Positions 21,276 to 34,700 of a DNA stretch of 64,000 nt are shown here, in pieces; positions within the stretch are counted from its first letter, which is position 1; the number at the start of each line of letters is the position of its first letter. Position numbers and translations under genes: made by a program. The notes beneath the pieces were generated by a model. The model made no database searches, had not been told where the DNA came from, and saw only the letters and a list, made by a program, of their open reading frames with translations. The stretch is taken from contig CP142452.1 of the NCBI GenBank assembly GCA_038049695.1, positions 50,364,501-50,428,500 on the forward strand. The letters run 5' to 3'. This DNA comes from Cinnamomum chago. Lineage: Eukaryota > Streptophyta > Magnoliopsida > Laurales > Lauraceae.

Positions 21276-24200
21276 TGTGAGAACCCGACCCCTAATCTCT
21301 TGGATTAGTGTTGTTTTATTTGTGGATTAGTTTCTTTTAGTGGGATTAGTATTTGTTGGGTTGAGTTTGTGAGCTAGAATGGTTTTTCTCTAGTTTTGGG
21401 GAATTTTGAGGGCTTTTGTGATTAGTGGGACCCTTTGGGGGTTCTTTTAGTGACTTTGTGTGTGATTGTGAGGTTATTCTAAATTCCTGATAATTCTTGT
21501 TTTAGCCTCATTTGACTTATTTTGTTATTCTCTACCACTTTCGTGTTCACTCCGTACCCATTCGAAGCTCCGAAAATCAGTTTTCCCAGCCCGGAGGACA
21601 AAATCGGTCTTTTCACATTGAATCTGGACCCAAATTTCGAGATCTCAGAACCATGCCAAAATTATACTTTTTGGAAACTAGATTTTATGAGAAACATTTT
21701 TCTCTTCTTCGTCGATCGCATCCGAGGCCCACAAATAGATGTATTACCCTTTGGCAAGTTTTAAGTGTGATGGGGCCCACACCCACCCATTATAACATGT
21801 CTCCACTCTCTCTTCTCCCTCATTTTCTCCACTCCATCGACTGAAACTTCCAAGCTACAGTGCCAGCAGCCCTTCTTCTTCATTTCTTCCATTTCTCTTG
21901 CTCTAATGGAGCCTCCCAGCTACCAATCCGACGAGGCAACTCCGGCAACTTCTTCTCCTTCATCTCCTCTCTTGTTTGACACCATTTTCGTGGGAAACCA
22001 AGGTGGGCAGCCCCTATTGCAAGCTTCTTCTTGTTGATTCATGACTCTAGAGGTAAGGACTCTTTCCCATTTTCCTTGGATGTGCAATGGCTTTCCCTTA
22101 AGTTCTATTTCCTAGCTTGATTTGAGCCCATTCCTTGTCTTTCATTGTTTGACCCATTTTAGGGTTTGTTTTGGGGTCTTTGTAGAGATTGTTGATCTTG
22201 AGCTTGAGAGGTGATTAGAGGCTTGGTTTGCTAGCTTGGAACCCAAGGCAAGTGGATGAATGGATGGTTTGAATGTTATCAAAGTTTTATGAGAAATCCT
22301 AAAATTTATTACTTGTTCTTGATAATTTGATATATGTTTTCACATATGCTTGTTGCCACATTTCTATTGATTTCGAAAAGGCATATTAATGGGTTTTTTC
22401 TCTCTTGCTAAGTCTCTTGGAAATGTATGCATTTCATTTGGTCAAAGTTTGTTCATATGGTTTTATAATGAATGGGGTTGGTTTCTCCACCCATGTTTAT
22501 GTTTACTAGCTTGCATTGATTTGAAATAGATGCTCATTTAATGAGTTTTGCTAAATCATCTATTGTTATGGAAATGTGATCAATAGTCCTTGTTTATCTC
22601 TAGATTTTTGGCTAGCTTGGACATAAGGCAAGTGAATGATTGGTGTATTTTGGGTTTTAAATAGTTGGTGAAACATTAATGATCTTCCCATGCTTTTATT
22701 GATTTATTTTGTCATTGTGAAATAAAGGTTCTTGATGGAGTATTAATGATGTATTTATGATCATAGAGAAGTGGCAGTTCATAGCAGTTAATGTTTCCTT
22801 GTGTTGCCTTGAATATGCCTATTATGTGAAATGGTTCTCTCCTCTCTTTGCTTGTATAGAATGTGATATGGATGGAGGAGAATGGGATGGTTGTGGTTGG
22901 AGATTTGAGGTTATTTGAATGGAGATTTGTACTCCTCATTTGATGTATGAAAGTGGTTAAGAAAGGGTTGTAAAAAGGAAGAGTTGTTGTGGAGCTGAAC
23001 TGGTCCGAACTCAGGTTCTGGACAGTTCGCTCGAGCGACCGTGACAATTTGCTCGAGCGACCTGTCCAGAGAAGGGTTCGGAGCATTCCAGTAGCTTAGT
23101 CGCTTGAGCGAACCCCCTGGTCGCTCGAGCGGACATCCCAGAACTCATTCCAGAGAGTTGTTCGTTCGAACGCATTTAAATATTCGCTCGACCCAATGAG
23201 TTCGCTCAAACGACCTCAAATTCGCTCGAGCGAACCCACCCAGACAACCAATCCAGCGAGCGACTCGCTCGAGCGAACCATCCAGTCCGCTCGAGCGATG
23301 CGGTTCGTCTGGCAAAGGCTATGTTTGGGACGATGTTTAACTATTTCAATGTTGGGGTCTATTCTCGGGGAACCCCTCTATATCAAGGAGATTTATTAAG
23401 CATTGTATGAGGCCATTGGAGGAAGAAACCATCTCACAAAGATTGCATTCGAAGTTTTGAAACTTCAATGTGCATAAGGAGCTCGAAATGTCTTCAAACT
23501 CAAGGAGTACCAAGTATTGACTATAATCGACATACGAGACCCCTATTCACTTAAATAGATCTTGAAATCAATATTTTACCCGAAATTGTAATAGTTCATT
23601 GTTTCACCTCATTTCCAAGATTTGCATCACATGACTTGTTTTCCCGAAAGCATTGAAGTTACACTAGTAACAGTTATTTGTCCCGAAATGTATTGCTCGA
23701 CATGAAATGACAGTGTGCCCTTGAGCACCCCTATTTTACCTATTTATTTATTGTACTTGATTTGCTCGCATATGTCTCGATTTGTTATTTGACCTATGAG
23801 TCGGCATCACTAAGCTTGGGTAACCTTGTCAGTCTGATCCACTGACTTGGAGATCCCCTCCCGTCCCGCCAGCTGCAGTTTGGATCCCGATACCCGGTTA
23901 TTACCGTAGTCCCGTCCCGATACAAGGTTCGCTACCGTGGTCCCGTTCCCGTATATTTATATTGTATATATGATTTGCGTTGAGTCTCCTCACCTTGTGT
24001 GACTGAGACCAACGTCCCGTTATACTCTTTTCACTTCGGTGATAGAGGACTTAGCTTCTTGTGATTGCCATCTTGCCAGTTCCCGATTCCTTGGATACCC
24101 GACATGTTTTATATTGCTTACTTGTTTTCTGATAAATGATTCGTTTCCTTCATGAAAGTTGTTATTTAAACAAGTGTTAATATTCTCCAATGTAAATTCA

Positions 24201-25516
24201 GTTATTATTATATTGTTTTCTGTTCTTTGTACACGCACATGTTTAAATGAATGCCGGTTGGGTGAATACCCATGCTTTTACATATGTTTCAAACGATCAA
24301 TGGTTTTGCTAGATTTACATGATTACACATGTTTTAAATGAATACCCGAATTGTTAAATATCCGTGCTTTGTTTTAAATGACATTTGGTTTGTCAGATTC
24401 CTAGGTTTACCCACATTTTAAATGAATACCCGAATTGTGAAATATCCATGCTTTGAAATATGTTTTAAATGACACGTGTTTTGTCAGATTCCTATGTTTA
24501 TACCTGTTTAAAATGATTACCTGAGTTATTTAATATCCATGCCTTGAAATATGTTTAAATGAACATTAGTTTTGTCAGATTTCTTTGGTTACACCTGTTT
24601 TAAATGAACACCCGGTTTGTTAAATATCCGTATTTTCAAGTATGTTTCAAATGGACATTGGTTTTGCCAGACTGCTATGAATACCTGGTTTGTTGTATAC
24701 TTATGTTTTTACCTAAGTCTCAAATGAACGTTTGTTTTGTCAAAGCACTATATTTATACATGTTTTAGACGAACACCCGATTGTCAAATATCTATGATTA
24801 TAGATGATGTAAATGAACACATGTTTTATTAGATCTTCATGTTTTACCCATGCTTGAAACGAATACATGTCTTGCCCGAGATCCACGATTTTGCACTCGT
24901 TTAATTATATGCAGCATTTGATCGAATAACATGATTTATCATATGTTTTATTCTTCAGTACATTATTATCTTTTCATCCACCTGCCAGACCGTCGTGTCT
25001 GACCCACTACTTTTGGTACTCAGGTTCCGACTTCTTCGTCCCGAGTTGAGTGCTTGGGTTGGCTGTGGAGTCATGTCTTGCAGGTTGTTTTGTTGGCTAT
25101 GTCATGTAGACATTGGGCTTGACATCGGAGCTACGTCATATATGGGGTAGTGGTTATAGCTTATTGTTGTATGGCTTTTATTAGCCTTTTTCTTGGGATT
25201 CTTAATTAATGTACATCGATAATTGTAACTGGAACATATTTGGGAATGTAATATCCTGTTACTGTCAGCTATGTACTTGTTGTGATAGTTATTTCCAGTC
25301 TGAGATGATTATTGATATTATAGCTATATGCTAAAGGTTGAGTGCGACGCGGAATCCGATGGCCACGGATTCCGGGTCGCAACACCACGAAAGCTTCCGC
25401 AAATATTCAGAAGGTGTTGGAATGTGTTGTCTTCAGACACGCGGATCTTGGGAGAAAAATATATTTATGCTTAAATCCCATTCGCGCCCCCGAGGTTTCG
25501 GTTTGGGGGCATGACA
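21276..25516 (+). mobile_element. Solo Ty3-type LTR (copy B, 4241 bp)
   Basis: Starts TGTGAGAACCCGACCCCTAATC and ends GGGGGCATGACA, with TSD CAAGT at 21271-21275 and 25517-25521. It is collinear with copy A (564-4530) through most of its length, including the CCCGATACCCGGTT block and the 3' array. There is no internal domain. Instead of GATCGATC it carries about nine CGCTCGAGCG-type palindromes in a longer cluster at 23028-23297. Confidence 0.9.
23028..23297. repeat. Cluster of CGCTCGAGCG palindromes in LTR copy B
   Basis: Perfect CGCTCGAGCG occurs at 23028, 23122, 23223, 23266 and 23288. GCTCGAGCG lies at 23051, CGCTTGAGCG at 23101, and a differently composed but still perfect palindrome, CGTTCGAACG, at 23163. 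Two degenerate sites (near 23184 and 23202) complete the series. Spacing is irregular, about 20-60 bp, so this is not a simple tandem repeat. Confidence 0.9.
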
Positions 25517-25521
25517 CAAGT

Positions 25522-27390
25522 CGTGATGATGTTATCGGTCATGATAACTGAGAAAAATAAAAGCCTTATAACCATGATAATATAACTATGTGTGTTGTTT
25601 TCAGCTGAATAAAATTCTGAACAATATAGTGTGGGTGACTGTAGTTCTGTTTGCATTCTGAACTCAGTTGCACAATTGCTCTGCACTTTATTTACATGTA
25701 AATGTAATCATCTGTAACTTTGTTTGACTATAAATGGATATGGAGAACAAAACAACTGTCACTTGCTGGTAGGTTCTCTAAATCTATGCTTTATTAGCTC
25801 ATTGCCAATTGATTGGGTTAAATTGTTGGAATTCTAAGGGGAGCATTTCCAATGGAGGATGGTGATCTTTACACACAGTGGCAATCGTGTAGCAAAAGAC
25901 TGATGGATAGTCAACAGTGCATTATGATCCCCATCGGCAGCCTGACAATGGGACTCTGCAGGCATTGTGCCATTCTATTCAAGGTCTGTAATTTTGCTAG
26001 GCATCATGCATGCAACTTATTCGAGTCATCTTTGTTATTATTTGGTTTTGTTGTCTTATTTTTTCACTTTTATTTTCCAGTTGTTTGGTAACCTCAAATG
26101 CTATTTGGTTCTGTAATTTTAGATCCACATTGTGCAGTTTTAACTTCTCACTTGTGCGTCCATAATATTTAGTTTCCTTGACAGCTAATTCTATACTTGT
26201 GAGATCATGGTAAATTTGATGCTTCTAAGAGAAATGAAATAAAAAAAATACAAAGTTGTTAACTTCACCATTTTAGGCTTTGTTACTTATCTAACCCATT
26301 AAACATGGGTCTCACTTCAGATGACACATAGCCAAAAGATTCTACCTAATTTTGAATAAAACCTGGTGAGGAGGAGTCATCAAATAGATGGTTAAAAAAA
26401 AATACAACCTTCTAACTTCAATGAAGGATGGGATGGTAAAAATTTGTGCAAAAGTTTTTTTCCCATAATCTCCATGCTCTTGAGGTCGTAATGGTGAATG
26501 CTTTGTGTTGGAACTTGGAACTAGTAATTAATTGGCATCAGCTTCAATATATACAAGACTTTTGCTTTATCAATCATTTGTTAGAAGATCATACCACTAT
26601 AATACCTTATCAATCATATGTTAGAAAATCCTATTATTTTTTGCTGTGAGAGTTTTTATTTTTATTTTTGGGTAAAAACGTGTGGAAAAAAGACTCTATG
26701 ACAGTTGCCTTTTATCTTCTTAGTTCACCCTGTTCTCATATAAGTTGAATAGGAGAAATGGTCGAGTGAATTTAGGTACAGTACAAGTACTCGTGAGAAG
26801 TCTCTGTTGTGGTTGTTTACTTCTTCACAATCAAATGATGCTTATTGGAATAGATACTAGTCACATTGTTGTTTTAATTGTATTTTCTTTTTCAAAATTT
26901 CAGGTACTCAAGAGGTAGTAAAATTAGATCAAAGACGTGCAACTTATCCAATGATTTGACTCAAGATAAATCGGAATGGAGAAACACAATTCATGTAGCC
27001 GACCCCAACATAGGTGCGACAAGTATTTGATGATGGTGATGATGAAATAACTCTGAGGAAGTAGATCGTAGCTGCGTCATTGTAGCGTGTAAAAGATTAT
27101 GGGCATAAATTTGGAACTGTTAATATTGTTTTTATATTTTTAATTTGAATGGAATTTTGAAGTGAAGATTTTATAGTTTTCCTCTTAGGGATTACCTTGT
27201 TTATTTCGATCACAGACATTTGTGGATGTTAAAGATTTTTGGAAATGATCAAATAATAATATTTGTGTATTTTAGAGATTTGTGGGTTTATTTTGGTTTA
27301 TGGATGTACGATATTTGGTTGTGGATGTTATTTTGGAATTGTTGGTGAACCTATTTTAATTTGGGTTGTGCATCAAGTTTTTGTTTGAAT
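25522..27390. other. Mostly unassigned DNA with exon-like fragments
   Basis: AT-rich sequence between solo LTR B and the CACTA terminal repeats. A short plus-strand stretch at 25840-25983 is open and ends at a donor-like AAGGTCTG; its product (with the word MEDGDLYTQWQSC) is not recognised. A LINE-like scrap is listed separately. Nothing else is supported. Confidence 0.4.
26923..27030 (+). pseudogene. Possible LINE reverse-transcriptase C-terminal scrap
   Basis: One frame reads NDLTQDKSEWRNTIHVADPN followed by IGATSI and a stop, then GATGATGG-type simple sequence. The words DKSEWR...IHVADPN resemble the conserved tail seen at the 3' end of many plant LINE-like fragments. The piece is very short and the call rests on recall of that tail only. 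Confidence 0.35.
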
Positions 27391-27439
27391 AGGTATTAGA
27401 TTCTTATTTGTGATATACAGGGAGAAATGAAAATTTAAT

Positions 27440-28389
27440 TTAAAAATAATAATATGTATAACCAGCGCTATGTATGCATCGTCAAATATGTACACCGACG
27501 CTAGTATGTGCGTGGACAATTGTATAACCGACGTTATTATGCGTCCCAGTGAGGTAAATCTATTTCCCAACACACTCACTGCATCACCAAACGTAATTTT
27601 CATACATCGTTGAATACATTTTCGGACGCTTCAACACGTCGTGATATGTATTACCGGCGTTGTATATGCGTCGTCAAATATGTATTCCAACGTTAGTATG
27701 TGCGTTGGCAAATGTATAACCAATGTTATTATGCGTCGGCAGTGGGTTAAATCTATTTCCAGACGCACTCTCTGACGTCGCCAAAAGTAATTTTCCTGCA
27801 TCATTGAAGACATTTCCCGACGCTTCAACATGTCAGGATATGTATTACCGACGTTGTATATGCGTCGTCAAATATGTATTTCGACATTAGTATGTGCGTT
27901 GGCAATTGTATAACCGACGTTATTATGCGTTGGCAGTGAGGTAAATCTATTTCCCGACGCACTCTCTTCATTGCCAAAAGTAATTTTCCTGCGTCATTGA
28001 AGACATTTCCCGACGCTTCAACACGTCGGGATATGTATTACCAGCGTTGTATATGCGCCGTCAAATATGTATTCCGACGTTAATATGTGCGTTGGCAAAT
28101 GTATAACCGACGTTGTTATGCGTCAACAGTGAGGTGAGGTTGACCACTAAGTTTGATTTTTTCCCAACGCAGTTGACATTGCCGACGTTTGGGACGACGC
28201 ACCATTGCGTCTGTGAATGGCTCTTTTTAGCCGACGCTAAACATTATTACGTCGAGAATGGTTTTCCAGGCATTAGGTTACCGACGTGGTGCCTACGCAT
28301 TGTACTACGTCGGTAAAGCCTGTCCTGACGCAATTCTGATTTTTCAAGATGCGGTGACTGCGTTGGCAAAACTGTATTTTGTTGTAGTG
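27440..28389 (-). mobile_element. Right end of a CACTA transposon with ~193 bp subterminal repeats
   Basis: The terminus TTTTGTTGTAGTG (ending 28389) is the reverse complement of CACTACAACAAAA, a typical plant CACTA end. Inside it, a unit containing GTCAAATATGTA, CCGACGTT, ATTATGCGT and CTTCAACACGTCGG recurs about every 193 bp (starts near 27479, 27673, 27867 and 28059). Subterminal arrays of short CG-rich motifs are the usual transposase-binding regions of CACTA elements. No matching left terminus or transposase was found, so the element is incomplete or its left end has been displaced. Confidence 0.75.
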
Positions 28390-29517
28390 CTACTTCTTGT
28401 TCAACTGTAGGCATCCGCTGCTCTGGCCCTAAAAAGATGGGGGAACTTCTCCTGTTACTTCACGACCTACCAGCAAAACAAAACAAAACAAAAAAAAGAA
28501 GGTATGAATATGATCCTGTTAAAAAAATCATCAAGGTTATTGCTACAAATACCTTCATCGATGACCGGCGGAATACTCTCTGCCTCCATGAGTTCATCCG
28601 AAGCATCGTCAAAGGTCGCGTCCATGGATGGCTTGAAATCGTCAGAATCCTGTGGCAAGTCAGCTGACAAGAAAACAAGCGACATGCTAGCAAATGACAG
28701 CACAGCCAAAAAAAGAAAGAAAACGCAAATACGTCATACAAGGTGAAGTATCTGGAATCACTCCAGAGTCCCTCGGTTCTTCTTCAGATGCCGCAATCGG
28801 ATCCGTCACTGCTTCATCAGCCAGAACCTCAGGCATCACCAAATCATCATCTCCCACTGAAAAGGGAGAGAAGACAAATCAAAACAAGAAAATCTCAACA
28901 GAAAGAGAAAGAGGAGGAATTCATATCCTAATGGTCTCTTCCTCTCGGCTCCTCTTTTCCGAAGGCTCATCTGCGTCCCCTGACATCTCTTCAGCAATGG
29001 TGAGAGGGACTTTTGGATCAGGAGAGTCTTTGTGTAGCCCCTTATTACGGCGCTGCCCTCTCTTCCTCTTGCTTCTATGGGTCGGTTTGCTTGAAGTACC
29101 CACCCCATCGCCAACGTCAAGACCTTTGCTTGACTCCTCGCCGGACGATCTGCTCCTCCCAGTAGACTCCAATGAAGCCTTCGTTCGTTCCGCTTGCATC
29201 CAAGTGTCGATCTCGGCCTCCTCCTCTGCTAGCCGTTTCAAGACCTCACCAGGTATATCTTGTACAACTCCTAATCTGATGACGTCCTGTTCACCGAGAA
29301 AGCCTATCTTGTGCTTCTCTCCAGAAAGGAAAGTCAGAACTTCCTCTCGTCGGACTCTATCTGATCTGCCAAAACCCTTCCCAAAAGATTGCTTCACATT
29401 GAGCTTGTTTTTGGAAAGCCCTCGGTACACTAAAAAGCTCTCTACGAACCATTTCGTAAAACTAGCAGTCCGGAAAGTGGGCAACTCAGGATAGGAAATC
29501 ATGGCGGTAGTGTCCTC

Positions 29518-31719
29518 TGTAAGTCCTGGGGATCCGAACCCTAGAGGGGGGGTGAATAGGGTGAGCTTCATTTATGACCAATTATAACCAATTTTAACTT
29601 CTTTAAAACAAACTAGTCACATGTGATGATTAATCATACAAGATGCGGAAACCAACAAAAGAATCACCACAAAGCAATCACCATCACACAAGGATTTATA
29701 GTGGTTCGGCCTCAATGCCTACATCCACTACCGGCTTGTGATCCAACACCCCACCGGATTTCCACTATTTATGCTTTTCAATAGGCTAAGCAATAACCTT
29801 TACAATATGCTTTCCAAGGCTAAGCAATAACCTTTACATTGATGTTTTTCAAGGCTTAACATCAACCTATACATTATGCTTTTATAGGCTAAGCAATAAC
29901 CTCTTCAACCACAAGGTTGGTTATCTCACTAAGTTAGTGTCTAACATACACTAGATGGAGATTCTATTTAGCTCATTACATTGCCTCTTAATTAGGCGGA
30001 TATGGAAGTGTAAAACTAATACACACTCACACTATGAATGCAAAGATGAACGTACATGAAGTGTGTGTGTGTGGTCCTCAATCATTTTGAGAATGAAAGC
30101 TCATAAATGTATGCCTAAGGCTTTTGAAAGTTTTAGCTCATAAAACATTTATGATTGAGGATAGAATGCAAGTCACATGTTAAAAGAAACAACTTGTTAA
30201 TGATGTCAAAGATACACAAGTTGTATGAAATTAATTAGTTCTAAACATGTGATGCATAGGGATGTCAATCAAATCAACAATGAAGCTCAAAACATAAAAA
30301 TAGATTTGATTGAAAAGAGGGGACAAATCATATGTAATTATAAATACAACTTGAAAGTGATATACCTATCAAAGTAAGGCAAGTTGTGAAACTTTAAAAC
30401 AATAATACACATATGATTTGTAAAGATGTTGAATCCAAAACATAAGATACATTTGAAAGAGATTTTCTTATGATGGAAAAACAACAACCAAAGATTCAAC
30501 CAAGTATATGAATCATGTTACATATTTCATTAACATGATCTACTTAGATTTACCAAAGATAAAGGACTACTTGGATTGAATCAAATGGTGATGTATCCAA
30601 AACAATAGATCTATTCAAAGTATAAAACATGCTAAGGATACAACACATCATAGGTTAACATGCTGCTAAAGATTTATCAAAGAAAAAACAAAAACATGAA
30701 AACATATGATATGAAAAGATGTTGAATCCAAAACATAAGATAGTTTTGAAAGTGATTTTCTTATGTTGAAAAACAACAACCATAGATTCAACCAAGTATA
30801 TGGATCATGTTACATATAATTTCAAAGATGTTTTCATTAACATGATCTACTTAGATTTACCAATTCAAGTACTACTTGGATTGAATCAAATGGTGTTGTA
30901 TCCAAAACAATAAATCAACTCAAAACATAAAACATGTTAAGGACACAACACTTCATACATAGTTTATCATGCTACACAAGATTTACCAAAAATAAAACAA
31001 AGCATGAAAACATATGATTAAGGAAAGTAGAGCCTACTTGGAGATTTAACTTCATTAATCCAAGCTTTAGCTTTCCTAATGATCCCCTTCATCCCTTGGT
31101 TCATTTCCCTTGAATGTGCCTCAAAACCTCTCAAGGAGGGGCTTAAAATTCCAACTTTTGGCAAAGGAAAGAACTCATATTTATAGCAAAAAGTGCCCAA
31201 CGGCTAGTCCTCGGTCGACTTGCAAACAGGTCTCGGTCGACCGGGATCACACAACGGTCAGAAAAATGACCGTTGGTGCGCCAGGCCACTTTCTGCCTGC
31301 AGTGTTCCCAGTCGACCGGGACCCCTAGGCCGGTCGACCGGCGACACTGCCTGATCACCAAAAATTCCACCTTTGCATAATTGAAGGTTTTCTTTGTGGA
31401 ACTTTTTGGGCCACTTAATCAAGCTTGAATACATGTTTTAAATCATTCTAAGAGGTTTAAAAACATGAAACACACAAAACCTAAAAATGATTCAAAACTT
31501 TAAAACAAAGGCTAGCTTGATTTCTAAAACTTTTTCCAAAAACAAATGCATCCAAGATTGAAAACAAATCATGCATAAATCAATGCTTTTTCAAGTCTAA
31601 AAACCATGCATGTATAAAACAAGATTTCAAGTTTTCTTAAACAATGCAAGTGTGTGTAAATCAAATGATGCTAGAATGATAATGCATCCATCAAATTGCA
31701 ATCTACAAAATCCCTAACA
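29518..31719 (-). mobile_element. Solo Sirevirus-like LTR (2202 bp)
   Basis: Starts TGTAAGTCCTGGGGATCC and ends CAAAATCCCTAACA, with TSD TCCTC at 29513-29517 and 31720-31724. It is collinear with the LTR at 14322-15876 but longer, with extra AT-rich internal sequence that itself repeats (30420-30660 resembles 30720-30960). GGTCGACC-type palindromes lie at 31212-31342. It splits the PMD-like antisense ORF and is therefore younger than it. Confidence 0.9.
31212..31342. repeat. Palindrome cluster in solo Sirevirus LTR
   Basis: Sites TCGGTCGACTTG, TCGGTCGACCGG, AGTCGACCGGG and CCGGTCGACCGG lie between 31212 and 31342. The last is a perfect 12-mer. The layout matches 9613-9762. Confidence 0.85.
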
Positions 31720-34700
31720 TCCTCCTCACTGTAAAAAGCTCATGCATTCCTCCCATCCTGCAAACCTCCAAAGCGCTTCACCATGCTCGAAGGCGCTCCA
31801 ACAACGCCTTGAGAGAAGCCCAACTATAACACAAAACGCGAGGGGACATACGGTTGGATATCAACAAACAGATGTCTACGGTATACCATCGTACCAACGC
31901 GTACATTGAAAAGTCACCTCTTTTCTGCGTTTGTCAAAGAATAGTGTCTTCCCGACCCTGCCCTGGTGGAATCACGAGAGACACCAAAATCAAAAGCCTT
32001 CTTCTACAAACCTGGAGAAAGCTTCATTGAAGATTGCCCAATCTCGACGTCCCTGAACCGTCGGATCCTCAAACGGGCAGACAAAAAAGATTCGGAAACA
32101 GCTGTCCCTTTGGCCAATTGAATCATGAAAGGGTCATCATCCTGTGCAGCTCCTAATCGATGGAAACTAGGACAGTGATACACATACCACGAATAAAATA
32201 TATGGGTTGAAAATAACCTGTTCATAGGGAGCCCAAGCCTAACTAGGAAAGCAGCAGCCTGCAGTTCAATACACAAATAGGAGTAAAGAGCAGGCACCAA
32301 AGCAAGCCGCTCTCCAAATGCCATCTGACAAGCTAGAAAAATACAATGTGGCCTGATGTGCGTTCCATCTCCTCCAACAAAAACAGCCTCACTCAGCCAG
32401 TAGGTGGGGTAAATAGCGAGATCCCTCCGCAACAAAATGTCAGAATAAATGGCATCTATGCTCATGAAGAAGTCCTTCAAGTCTCATAGCTTGACAGAAG
32501 TCTTCTTCGAACCCGGTATCTTCGCTCTGGTTTCCCGGGTCATGCTATCAGAAGACTCTCTGCTGTTAAAGAAGTTAGGGAACAAAGAACCAAAACTCCT
32601 CTAACTGCTGGACCTGACTTTCGAGCCCTCCTTCTCCTTCAAAAAATCGTAGAAGGCGACGAGCTAAATGTACAAAAGCCCGAACTCCTCAGACTGCTCC
32701 TCAAGGACGCTGTCAATAGACATGAACTCCTCATAAAGTTTGTCGAGGACAGGCAGCCCGGTGATGGCGCTCAATTCCTTCAAAGTAAAACCAATCTCAC
32801 CATTAGTGACAATGAAGGTGTTGGTTTGTGGAAGGAATGACTCTAACATGGCCATAAAGGCTTCATCGGAGAAAACCACGGTTTGCCAAAAAGTGCGAAC
32901 CGTATCGACGATCTCGGCCTCCTTCAAAATGGCCCCACCAACCTGCAAGACGTGATAAGTCCATGACTCCCAGCTTGAGTCAGCGCTAAAACGGCCACGA
33001 AGCGGAAAAGGCTTCACCCAATTGCTGTCGTCACCCTGGAAAATACCAAGGCCCACCAGTCTCAAATCGACTGATGGATGATCATAACCTTGGTAACCGC
33101 TGGCTGACATCAACATGTCCATCCGGACAGGCAACTTCTCTGCATAACCGGAAGGGCCGCCAACAAAAACCCGGTCTTGATCACATTAGTCCTCTTCACC
33201 CAGCTCGGAGGATCTTCCCCCATAGGGCATGTATGAGAAAGGCTCATGATCGAGATAGTACGATCAAAGGTAGACAAGGTAGAAATAGTTCTCTCCTCAC
33301 CATCTGCCATGTAAGAGAACTGAAAACATCTCCTTTGGTATGTCAAGTCATCAGGGACTACATCGCCAAAGAAAAGGGTAGGCTTAGGCACAATGCTCCG
33401 ATCGTCCATGACCCAAGGACGGTTGCTTACCATAATCCTATTAAACTTCTTATCCTTGAGAGCGATTAATCGTTGTTTCATCTCATTGCGGTTAAGGGAG
33501 TCGTACACTTCCAAGTTTCTCTCCACAAACTAGACCTTCTCCCATGCTTGTTGTACGGCCACATTAGGAGACTTGGTAGACCGGCGAGGTGCATCAGTAA
33601 CAGGCTCTTTGCCTTTGTTCGTTCTGGAGGAACTACCTGCAAAGGATGGAAAAGAAAAGATCAATCACCACCAAAGTGACAGAATTTTGCTAAAAAAATT
33701 TCTAGCGAAATTTTGGCATGGTTCCGGGACAATTCTGAAGAAAAGGAAACACCCCGAAAAAGATAGGAAGCTTGAAGATGAGCTCAGCACCACTGTAAGC
33801 TCATGGTCAATGAAGCATTCTCAAAGAAGGTTTGAACTCAAACATTGCTGCGAGATCAAACCGGTCTTATCAAATCTCCACAAGCTTGAAGAAGGGCTCA
33901 ACAGTGCTGCGTGCACCAAACTCTAAAACTTGCAAAACTCCTCAAAATCCCGCAAGATTAAGAAAGGGCTCAACATTGCTGCGAGCTCCAAATCCCAAAA
34001 CTTGCAAAAGATTTGCAAGTATGCATCATCATGCTCACAATCAATTTACTAAAAATCATGCATCAAAGAAAATCATCATGCATTAGATGCTAGGAAAACC
34101 TTAACCAAAGTTTGACCAATTCCAACCCAACTTGGTCAAAACCAATCAAACTTTGTCCAAGTCAAAAATCATGTTGGCTTGACCTAGAGATTCTAGCCTT
34201 CTATCTTGATGCATAAAAGAAAGGAAAAAAATGCATGAACATCTTGGATTGCGTAAACCTCATTATCATGGTGAGCAAAACAGGGAAAGCAAAAAAAAAA
34301 AAAAAAAACAAGAAGAAGGAAGAAGAGAGAAAAGAGATAAATCTCTTAAAAAAAAAATTTTGGTTGACAGGCCATGGCCCACTGCCACATGGCAGTACGA
34401 CCAGGTCCGTACGGACCTATCTGTACAGCCAGAAAAGAAAACGTGCAAAAAAAAAAAAAAAAAGAGAAAATGTTAGCAAAAGAAAGAAAAAAAAGAGCAC
34501 GTGTAAGAAAGAAAAAAAATAGAGAGAAAAGAAAAGAAAAGAAAAGGAAAGAAAGAAAAAAAGAGGAAAAGAAACAAAAAGAAAAGAAAAGTTACTTCTA
34601 CATGGAGTTTCTTGTGAAGGAAGAAAACTTACTTGAAGCCATGAATGGAGAAGAAGAAAGGGAACTTGAAGATTCTTGAAGAAGAGGAGAAATTCTTGAT

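Larger units (their letters stand above)
28440..33680 (-). pseudogene. Antisense plant-mobile-domain ORF region of a Tat-like Ty3 element (fossil)
   Basis: Minus-strand coding character runs across this region, divided by the solo LTR at 29518-31719. The upstream part contains SNRPWVMDDR, then a block with SDEAFMAMLESFLP, NGEIGFTLKELSAITGLPV and LDKLYEEF. This is the pattern of the aminotransferase-like plant mobile domain (PMD), followed by a hydrophobic segment and FSTHIFYSWY. The downstream part is Ser/Glu/Arg-rich and acidic. It lies between the expected pol position and a polypurine tract plus LTR on the opposite strand, where Tat-lineage elements are known to carry an antisense ORF. PMD genes are also carried by MULE transposons, so the source could differ. 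It is broken. Confidence 0.65.

Noticed and set aside
22712-23086. 124-codon minus-strand ORF
   Set aside because: Lies wholly in solo LTR copy B and spans the palindrome cluster; no domain recognised and not open in sister copies at the same place.
27440-28389. CRISPR-like regular repeat
   Set aside because: The ~193 bp diverged units with no spacers lead into a CACTA terminus; this is a transposon subterminal array.
28694-29494. 266-codon plus-strand ORF
   Set aside because: It is Ser/Pro-rich and lies opposite the minus-strand coding region of the Tat-like antisense ORF, so it is a shadow frame.
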